DNA of 12,357 nucleotides. Origin: Fimivicinus intestinavium. Lineage in GTDB: Bacteria; Bacillota; Clostridia; Oscillospirales; Acutalibacteraceae. The stretch lies in NCBI GenBank assembly GCA_018715765.1, contig DVKY01000095.1:1-12357 (forward strand), in the 5' to 3' direction. The stretch's first letter is position 1; each line of letters begins with the position of its first letter. Under the pieces are notes generated by a model that was not told where the DNA came from, searched no databases, and saw nothing but the letters and a program-made list of their open reading frames with translations. Position numbers and translations under genes: made by a program. Shown one piece after another: positions 7,050 through 12,357 of the stretch.

Positions 7050-7523
7050 ATGTCTACGTTTTTGTATGCTTTGCTTGCTATCGTGCCGATCGCAGTGTTG
7101 GGATTTTCCTTCTATTCTCTGTTTCATAAGCGGGCGCAGGGCGTGCCGATGAAAAAGGCGATGGTTTCCCATGTCGCCACGCTGCTTGTACTGGTCGTAC
7201 TGATGTCCGCACTGGCGCTCGGCGCTTCGGCTGCCGATGAGGCGCAGCAGACTGCCCAACCTACGCAGACGGAGCAAACGGCGGAGGATGCCGGTGCGGA
7301 GGATGCCGGCAGTGCGCAGGGCCTGACGATGATCGCAGCCGGCCTTGCAGTAGGCCTGGCGGGCATTGGCGGCGGTATCGCGGTTGGTTCCGGCGCTCCT
7401 GCTGCCATTGCGGCGACGAGCGAGGATCCCAAGTCCTTTGCGAAATCCATGCTGTTCGTTGCCCTTGGCGAGGCCATTGCCATTTATGGCCTGGTTATCG
7501 CCCTGCTGATGCTGTTTAGCTAA
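7050..7523 (+). CDS. ntpK: V-type ATPase subunit K (proteolipid, c ring) with N-terminal extension
   Basis: The 157-residue protein forms the rotating membrane ring. The functional hairpin is residues 91-157: the glycine-rich span AGLAVGLAGIGGGIAVG, a polar loop with DPK (126-128), and a second span with Glu141 in LGEAIAIYGLV, the ion-binding carboxylate. Gly108 stands where Na+-binding c subunits have Gln, and Ala142 where they have Ser/Thr, so proton use is suggested. Unlike the 16-kDa NtpK, the first half is not a second glycine-rich hairpin. It has a span at 4-25, a basic loop (HKR...MKK, 26-36), a second span at 38-58 ending GASA|AD like a signal peptidase site, then an acidic, Gln/Thr-rich linker (62-90). 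Charge placement fits linker outside and both loops inside. Confidence 0.88.
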   Translation: MSTFLYALLAIVPIAVLGFSFYSLFHKRAQGVPMKKAMVSHVATLLVLVVLMSALALGASAADEAQQTAQPTQTEQTAEDAGAEDAGSAQGLTMIAAGLAVGLAGIGGGIAVGSGAPAAIAATSEDPKSFAKSMLFVALGEAIAIYGLVIALLMLFS

Positions 7524-7580
7524 GCGGGGTTGCTCACAGGCATGTTTTTAAAACGCTTTTTTGACAGGTGGTGAGCCGGT

Positions 7581-7889
7581 ATGCGCTTTTATTTGATTAG
7601 CGATAATATGGATACCCTGACCGGTATGCGCCTTGCAGGGATCGAGGGTGAAGTCGTCCACGATCCGGAGGGCGTTGAAAAAGCGCTGGCCGCCGCCATG
7701 GCGGCAGAGGATATCGGCATCGTGCTGATTACGGAGCTGCTGGTCAAGCTGTGCCCGGAGCAGGTTTCAAAAATCAAGCAGGGGTGTGACCGCCCTCTGA
7801 TTGTAGAGATCCCGGACCGGCACGGTTCTGGCCGCGCAAAGGATTCCATTACCCGATACGTGCGTGAAGCGATCGGCGTAAAGATTTGA
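7581..7889 (+). CDS. V-type ATPase subunit F (central shaft)
   Basis: The protein has 102 residues, the normal size for the family. It is a small alpha/beta (Rossmann-like) protein that binds subunit D on the central shaft and can affect activity of the head. It starts at ATG 7581 behind AGGTGGTGAG (7566-7575). Visible marks are the first strand RFYLISDNMDTLTGMRLAG, the GIVLITELL strand (about residues 45-53) and PLIVEIPDRHG (about 72-82), followed by a terminal helix. It is called NtpG in E. hirae and F in Thermus and archaea, so a gene symbol is withheld to avoid confusion. Only 10 nt separate its stop from the subunit E start, so the two are probably translationally coupled. Confidence 0.9.
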   Translation: MRFYLISDNMDTLTGMRLAGIEGEVVHDPEGVEKALAAAMAAEDIGIVLITELLVKLCPEQVSKIKQGCDRPLIVEIPDRHGSGRAKDSITRYVREAIGVKI

Positions 7890-7899
7890 GGTGAGGCAC

Positions 7900-8502
7900 A
7901 TGCTCGAGCAAGACGAGCGGATCGCCAAATTTTTAGATGCAATTGACAGAGATGCGCTGGAACGCCGCAGGCAGATCGAAGCGCAGGTGCAGCAGGCGAA
8001 TGAGGAGGCGCTGGAGCGCGCCAGAGCTGACGCACAGGAGCAGGCCCAGCAGTTGATCAACCGGGAGCTGCAAAAACGGCGTGTGGCGCTCAACCAAAAG
8101 GTCGCAAAGGAAGAGGCGGACTTGCGCGCCGCCCTTGCCGGAAGGCGTACAGAGATTGCCCGCCAGGTATTTGAAGCCGCCGCGCAGGAATTGGTATCGT
8201 TTACGGATCGGCCAGAATATGAACACTTCCTTGCGGAAAGCGCTGTTCGCTGTGCTTCGCTTTTGCCGGAGCAGGCGGTGGTGCTCTATGTGCGCGAGGC
8301 GGATCTGACGCGTGCGGAGGCCTTACAGGCCGCGTTTGCAGGGCGTCCCTGCAAGGTGTGCGCGGATGCTTCCATTCGTATCGGAGGGCTGAAAGCCTGC
8401 TGTGAAGCTGGCGGCCTGCTGGCGGACGATACGCTGGACGGCAGGCTCCAGCAGCAGCGCGCCTGGTTTTTAGAGCAGGCAGAATTAACGCTTGAACAAT
8501 AA
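7900..8502 (+). CDS. ntpE: V-type ATPase subunit E (peripheral stalk)
   Basis: The 200-residue protein is of family-typical length. ATG 7900 is chosen because GAGGTG (7888-7893), which overlaps the stop of subunit F, lies 6 nt upstream. GTG 7891 lies inside that site. Residues about 5-95 are a long Gln, Glu, Arg and Ala-rich helix that would pair with the G/H-type subunit encoded at 3329. Residues about 100-200 form the globular end that binds the top of subunit B, with the family's weak GGLLADDTLDGRL motif near residue 174 and a final helix. Sequence conservation in this family is low, so the assignment rests on architecture, the C-terminal motif and its place directly before subunit A. Confidence 0.88.
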   Translation: MLEQDERIAKFLDAIDRDALERRRQIEAQVQQANEEALERARADAQEQAQQLINRELQKRRVALNQKVAKEEADLRAALAGRRTEIARQVFEAAAQELVSFTDRPEYEHFLAESAVRCASLLPEQAVVLYVREADLTRAEALQAAFAGRPCKVCADASIRIGGLKACCEAGGLLADDTLDGRLQQQRAWFLEQAELTLEQ

Positions 8503-8524
8503 AATGCGCCGGAGGTGAACAGAA

Positions 8525-10282
8525 GTGTCCGATTCCAACAAAAATACGATTTATGGCATCAACGGCCCTGTTGTGACTGTTCGCGGCGCAACGACACTCC
8601 GCATGATGGAAATGGTTTATGTCGGCAATGCACGTCTTGTTGGCGAAGTCATCGGTCTGGATGCAGAGAAAACAACCATTCAGGTTTATGAAGAAACTAC
8701 AGGCCTGAAGCCTGGGGAGCCCGTCATTTCCACCGGCGCGCCTATGAGCGTCACCCTCGGCCCCGGCATTATCCGGAGCATTTTTGACGGCATTGAGCGC
8801 CCTTTGAATACGCTTGAGGAGCAGTCCGGCGCATTCATTGGGCGGGGTTCCAGCGTATCGCCGCTTGACCCGGAGCGGGAGTGGGAGGTCACCATGCTCG
8901 TCAAGCCCGGCGATCAGTTGACGGGCGGCGCGATTTATGCGGAGTGCCCGGAAACCCCGTTGATTACCCATAAACTGATGGTGCCGCCTGCGCTTTCGGG
9001 CGAGGTGGTTTCCGTGAAGCCGGATGGGAAATACCGCCTGGAGGATGAAATCGTCGTGCTGCGGGATGCAAACGGCGTGGAGCACAGCTTGACGCTTTGC
9101 CAGCGCTGGCCCATTCGCACGCCGCGCCCGGTCAGGAACCGCCTGCCTGCGCAGCGCCCCCTGATTACTGGCCAGCGCGTGATTGACACGCTCTTCCCCA
9201 TTGCCAAAGGGGGAGCCGCGGCGATCCCTGGCGGCTTCGGCACTGGGAAGACCATGACGCAGCATCAGCTTGCAAAGTGGTGCGATGCGGATATTATCAT
9301 CTATGTTGGCTGTGGGGAACGCGGCAATGAAATGACGCAGGCGCTGACCGAATTCAGCGAGCTGGTCGATCCCAAATCCGGCCGCCCGCTGACGGATCGC
9401 ACCGTGCTCATCGCCAACACCTCCAATATGCCCGTGGCGGCACGTGAAGCCTCTATTTACACTGGCATCACCCTCGCGGAGTATTACCGGGATATGGGCT
9501 ATCACACCGCCCTGATGGCGGATTCCACCTCCCGCTGGGCAGAGGCGCTGCGTGAAATTTCCGGCCGGTTGGAGGAGATGCCGGCGGATGAAGGATTCCC
9601 GGCATACCTGCCGTCCCGCCTGTCGGAGTTTTATGAGCGCACCGGCTATATGGAGACGCTCTGCGGCCAGGAGGGCTCCATCACTGTGATCGGTGCCGTA
9701 TCCCCACAGGGATCGGATTTCTCCGAGCCTGTCACCCAAAATACCAAACGCTTTACCCGCTGCTTCTGGGCGTTGGATAAAAGCCTTGCCTATGCGCGCC
9801 ATTATCCCGCAATCAACTGGAACGACAGCTACAGCGAGTATATCAACGATCTCTCGCCCTGGTACGAGGAGCATGTCGGCGGGGATTTCATGGCCTTCCG
9901 TGAGGAACTTTGCAGCATCCTGCTGGAGGAAAACCGGCTCATGGAGATTGTAAAGCTCATCGGGGCGGATGTGCTGCCTGATGATCAGAAGCTGATTATT
10001 GAAATTGCCAGAGTCATCCGCGTTGGCTTTTTGCAGCAGAACGCTTTCCATGCGGAGGATACCTACGTTCCGCTGGAGAAGCAGCTTAGGATGATGGAGG
10101 TTATTTTGCATCTCTATCATAAATGCCAGGAGATTGTGGCGCGGCAAGTGCCAATTTCCAAAATTTTGCAAACAGGTCTGTTTGATAAGCTTGTCAAGAT
10201 GAAATATGATATCCCCAACGATAAGCTTGAGATGTTTGATAGCTATAAGTCAGAAATGGATCAGATGTTAAGCAAAATCTGA
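8525..10282 (+). CDS. ntpA: V-type ATPase catalytic subunit A
   Basis: The 585-residue protein hydrolyses (or makes) ATP in the A3B3 head. It starts at GTG 8525 with GGAGGTGA (8511-8518) 6 nt upstream. In order: the N-terminal beta-barrel (1 to about 70); the A-specific inserted domain (about 115-185), which separates A from F-type beta; and the nucleotide-binding domain with P-loop GGFGTGKT (236-243, Lys242), catalytic Glu265 in GCGERGNEM and the NTSNMPVAAREASIYTG and ADSTSRWAEALRE blocks. The C-terminal helical domain ends the chain. All key catalytic residues are present. The P-loop has Gly237 where the family usually has Pro. A 167-nt gap with two terminator-like hairpins, the longest gap among the later genes, separates it from subunit B. 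Confidence 0.97.
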   Translation: MSDSNKNTIYGINGPVVTVRGATTLRMMEMVYVGNARLVGEVIGLDAEKTTIQVYEETTGLKPGEPVISTGAPMSVTLGPGIIRSIFDGIERPLNTLEEQSGAFIGRGSSVSPLDPEREWEVTMLVKPGDQLTGGAIYAECPETPLITHKLMVPPALSGEVVSVKPDGKYRLEDEIVVLRDANGVEHSLTLCQRWPIRTPRPVRNRLPAQRPLITGQRVIDTLFPIAKGGAAAIPGGFGTGKTMTQHQLAKWCDADIIIYVGCGERGNEMTQALTEFSELVDPKSGRPLTDRTVLIANTSNMPVAAREASIYTGITLAEYYRDMGYHTALMADSTSRWAEALREISGRLEEMPADEGFPAYLPSRLSEFYERTGYMETLCGQEGSITVIGAVSPQGSDFSEPVTQNTKRFTRCFWALDKSLAYARHYPAINWNDSYSEYINDLSPWYEEHVGGDFMAFREELCSILLEENRLMEIVKLIGADVLPDDQKLIIEIARVIRVGFLQQNAFHAEDTYVPLEKQLRMMEVILHLYHKCQEIVARQVPISKILQTGLFDKLVKMKYDIPNDKLEMFDSYKSEMDQMLSKI

Positions 10283-10299
10283 TCCGCTTGCGCCTGACG

Positions 10300-10328
10300 G
10301 CCCGGCGCGCAGCCTGCGGCCGGCTTTT
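10300..10328 (+). terminator. First terminator-like hairpin between A and B
   Basis: GCC-C-GGC (10300-10306) pairs with GCCGGC (10319-10324) around an inner CGCA/TGCG stem (10308-10311/10315-10318). TTTTGT follows from 10325. The stem is strong, with single-base bulges, and the T-run is short, so partial termination or a transcript-processing or protection site is possible. Confidence 0.45.
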
Positions 10329-10367
10329 GTCCCCCGGTGCTGTGGCGCTGTGATGGGGGGGCGAATC

Positions 10368-10390
10368 GCCTTTAGCTGAAGGGCTTTTTT
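10368..10390 (+). terminator. Second terminator-like hairpin between A and B
   Basis: GCCTTT (10368-10373) pairs with AAGGGC (10379-10384) over the 5-nt loop AGCTG. An uninterrupted TTTTTT (10385-10390) follows. This is textbook intrinsic-terminator geometry with a modest 6-bp stem (one G-U). It lies 60 nt before the subunit B start, inside the operon. Confidence 0.6.
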
Positions 10391-10449
10391 GAAATCAACC
10401 GCGCATGGTCCGGGCCTCCGGCAGCTGCGGAAAGGTGGTCTTTCTGATT

Positions 10450-11817
10450 ATGATACTGGAACACATTGGGTTAAAGGAAATCAACGGTTCCCTGGTTGTG
10501 CTCGACGGCGTGGATAACGCGAGCAACGAGGAGATGGTGGAGCTGCATCTGGATGACGGCAGCGTCCGCGCGGGCAGAATCGTGAAGATTGACGGCAAGC
10601 GTGTGGTGATCCAGGTTTTTGAGGGTACGCGCGGCGTGTCCATGGTCAACACCCGCACGCGGCTTTCCGGGCGCCCGATGGAGCTGCCGCTGTCCCCGGA
10701 AATTCTGGGCCGCGTGTTTGACGGCCTTGGCCGCCCGATTGACGGCCTTGGTGAGGTTTATCCCACTTGCCGGCGGGATGTCAACGGCGCGCCGATCAAT
10801 CCGGTCTCCCGTGTTTATCCCAGGGATTATATCAACACAGGCATTTCCTCGATTGATGCGCTGGCTACGCTGATTCGCGGCCAGAAGCTCCCGATTTTTT
10901 CCGGCTCCGGCATGAAGCACAATGAGTTGGCGGTTCAGATCGTGCAGCAGGCCTCCATCAAGGATAATTCCGAGTTTGCCATCGTTTTTGCCGCGATGGG
11001 CGTTAAAAACGATGTCGCGGAGTATTTCCGCCGTTCCTTTGAAAGCGCCAACGTCATGAGCCGCGTGGTTATGTTCCTGAATCTTTCCAATGACCCGATC
11101 ATTGAGCGTATTTTAACGCCCCGCTGCGCACTGACTGCGGCGGAATATCTTGCCTTTGATCTTGGCATGCATATCCTGGTGATTCTCACGGATATGACCT
11201 CCTATGCAGAGGCGCTGCGGGAATTCAGCTCCTCCAAGGGTGAAATTCCGGGCAGGAAGGGCTTCCCTGGTTACCTGTATTCCGACTTGGCGTCGCTATA
11301 CGAGCGCGCGGGTATCGTCAAGGGGAAGAGCGGCTCTGTGACACAGATCCCCATCCTCACCATGCCCAACGATGATATCACCCACCCGATCCCGGATCTG
11401 ACGGGTTATATCACAGAGGGGCAGATCGTGTTGGACCGCGAGCTCGATACCCGTGGCGTTTATCCGCCGGTAAGCGTGCTGCCATCGCTTTCCCGTTTGA
11501 TGAAGGATGGTATCGGCGCCGGCTATACCCGTGAGGATCACAGTATGCTTTCCAACCAGCTCTTCGCCTCCTATGCGAAGGTGCAGGATGCCAAGGCGCT
11601 CGCATCTGTTATCGGTGAGGATGAGCTTTCTGCGGCGGATAAGCAGCTGATGGAGTTTGGCCGTGTTTTCGAGCAGAAATTTATCAATCAGGGCTATCTG
11701 GAGAACCGCACCATTGAACAGACGCTTGACCTGGGCTGGGAGCTTCTCTCCATGCTGCCGCGTGAGCAATTGGATCGTGTGGATGAAGAAATGCTGAATA
11801 AGCATTATCGTGGATAG
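10450..11817 (+). CDS. ntpB: V-type ATPase subunit B (non-catalytic nucleotide-binding)
   Basis: The 455-residue protein alternates with A in the head. ATG 10450 is chosen: the resulting N-terminus MILEHIGLKEINGSLVVLDGV aligns with the family start, and AAAGGTGG (10431-10438) lies 11 nt upstream. An ATG at 10405 would add 15 residues and has no ribosome binding site. In order: the beta-barrel (1 to about 75); the nucleotide-binding domain, lacking a true P-loop as expected and carrying PIFSGSGMKHNELA in its place (about 148-161); and the LTDMTSYAEALREFSSSKGEIPGRKGFPGYLYSDLA block (about 246-281). Arg349 in PSLSRLM corresponds to the arginine finger that completes the catalytic site of A. The C-terminal helical domain ends MLNKHYRG. 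Subunit D follows after 36 nt. Confidence 0.97.
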   Translation: MILEHIGLKEINGSLVVLDGVDNASNEEMVELHLDDGSVRAGRIVKIDGKRVVIQVFEGTRGVSMVNTRTRLSGRPMELPLSPEILGRVFDGLGRPIDGLGEVYPTCRRDVNGAPINPVSRVYPRDYINTGISSIDALATLIRGQKLPIFSGSGMKHNELAVQIVQQASIKDNSEFAIVFAAMGVKNDVAEYFRRSFESANVMSRVVMFLNLSNDPIIERILTPRCALTAAEYLAFDLGMHILVILTDMTSYAEALREFSSSKGEIPGRKGFPGYLYSDLASLYERAGIVKGKSGSVTQIPILTMPNDDITHPIPDLTGYITEGQIVLDRELDTRGVYPPVSVLPSLSRLMKDGIGAGYTREDHSMLSNQLFASYAKVQDAKALASVIGEDELSAADKQLMEFGRVFEQKFINQGYLENRTIEQTLDLGWELLSMLPREQLDRVDEEMLNKHYRG

Positions 11818-11853
11818 GCTGCGGCTGATATCTGATAGGGGAGGTGACCGTTC

Positions 11854-12357
11854 ATGGCCGGCCAAGTGTTTCCAACCAAGAGCAATTTGATCAGCACCCG
11901 CAAATCTCTGGATCTTGCCAAGCTCGGTTACGACCTGCTGGACCGTAAGCGCAACATTCTGGTGCGCGAGATGATGCTGATGATTGACAAGGCAAACGCT
12001 GTGCAGAGCCGCATTGACAGCACTTATACAAAGGCGTATGCCGCTTTGCAGCGGGCGCATGTGACGCTGGGCCTCTGCTCCTCCTTTGCACAGGCCGTTC
12101 CGGTGGATCACAGCCTGACGATTGATTTCCGCAGCGTAATGGGGGTGGAGCTGCCCACTGTTTCGATTGGTGAGACAACGGAGGATATTTATTATGGCCT
12201 TCATTCCACCAATTCCATGCTGGATGATGCCTATCGCTGTTTTGACGAGGTCAAGCACCTCACAGCGGAGCTTGCGGAGATTGAAAACAGCGTCTATCGT
12301 CTTGCACAGGCCATCAAAAAAACGCAGAAGCGTGCCAATGCCCTGCATAATATTATG
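11854..12357 (+). CDS. ntpD: V-type ATPase subunit D (central shaft), 3' end cut by window
   Basis: There are 168 codons from ATG 11854 to the window end with no stop; about 30-60 residues are missing judging from usual family length. GGGGAGGTGA (11838-11847) lies 6 nt upstream. Subunit D is the rotor shaft: a long antiparallel coiled coil inside the A3B3 head that passes torque to F and C. The N-terminal helix has the family signature PTKSNLISTRKSLDLAKLGYDLLDRKR (residues 7-33). The middle (about 85-120) is the less regular tip region. The C-terminal helix carries the KKTQKRANAL motif (about 156-165), which in the family continues into the ALE-x-IP segment. Any genes after D lie outside the window. 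Confidence 0.96.
   Translation, partial: MAGQVFPTKSNLISTRKSLDLAKLGYDLLDRKRNILVREMMLMIDKANAVQSRIDSTYTKAYAALQRAHVTLGLCSSFAQAVPVDHSLTIDFRSVMGVELPTVSIGETTEDIYYGLHSTNSMLDDAYRCFDEVKHLTAELAEIENSVYRLAQAIKKTQKRANALHNIM

Noticed and set aside
8201..10171. Antisense open frame of 656 codons opposite subunits E and A
   Set aside because: The sense strand encodes unmistakable ATPase subunits; the antisense product is a low-complexity shadow.
10353..10379. Eight-codon frame ending in the loop of the A-B terminator, resembling an attenuator leader peptide
   Set aside because: There is no ribosome binding site, and the codons show no run of a single amino acid.
11296..12348. Antisense open frame of 350 codons opposite subunits B and D
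   Set aside because: Same reason: conserved subunit B and D sequence lies on the plus strand.

Overview
The window carries a nearly complete V/A-type (vacuolar/archaeal-type) rotary ATPase operon on the plus strand. It is preceded by one separate gene for a large secreted protein. Strong purine-rich Shine-Dalgarno sites, an extended -10 promoter, intrinsic terminators, GC-leaning codon use and a bacterial-style V-ATPase together suggest an anaerobic Bacillota (Clostridia, perhaps near Oscillospirales or Christensenellales). That placement is inferred from protein flavour, not from a marker gene.

Layout. Bases 1-463 hold no convincing gene but several hairpins, including two perfect tandem ones. 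Bases 464-3019 encode an 851-residue secreted helical protein of unknown function, closed by a strong intrinsic terminator at 3079-3133. An extended -10 promoter (TATAAT at 3245-3250) then begins the ATPase operon, and its leader starts with a 10-bp hairpin. The gene order is G/H-type stalk subunit (3329), C (3865), I (5050), K (7050), F (7581), E (7900), A (8525), B (10450) and D (11854, cut by the window end). All nine subunit types expected of a bacterial V/A-ATPase are present, and D lacks only its C-terminal end.

How they work together. A and B form the catalytic A3B3 head; A carries the P-loop and catalytic Glu, B the arginine finger. D and F form the central shaft and C couples the shaft to the proteolipid ring. 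K forms the ion-carrying ring, I is the membrane stator with the channel arginine, and E with the G/H protein makes the peripheral stalks. The K ion site lacks the usual Na+-ligand side chains, so proton coupling is the better guess.

Most notable points: the K proteolipid has an N-terminal extension with one membrane span plus a signal-peptide-like second segment. Terminator-like hairpins lie inside the operon (H-C gap and, twice, A-B gap). A perfect Shine-Dalgarno site after C precedes a short basic reading frame rather than subunit I. The gene order differs from the Enterococcus hirae ntp operon. I do not see a clearly new system; the accessory curiosities are the K extension, the internal terminators and the orphan secreted protein.
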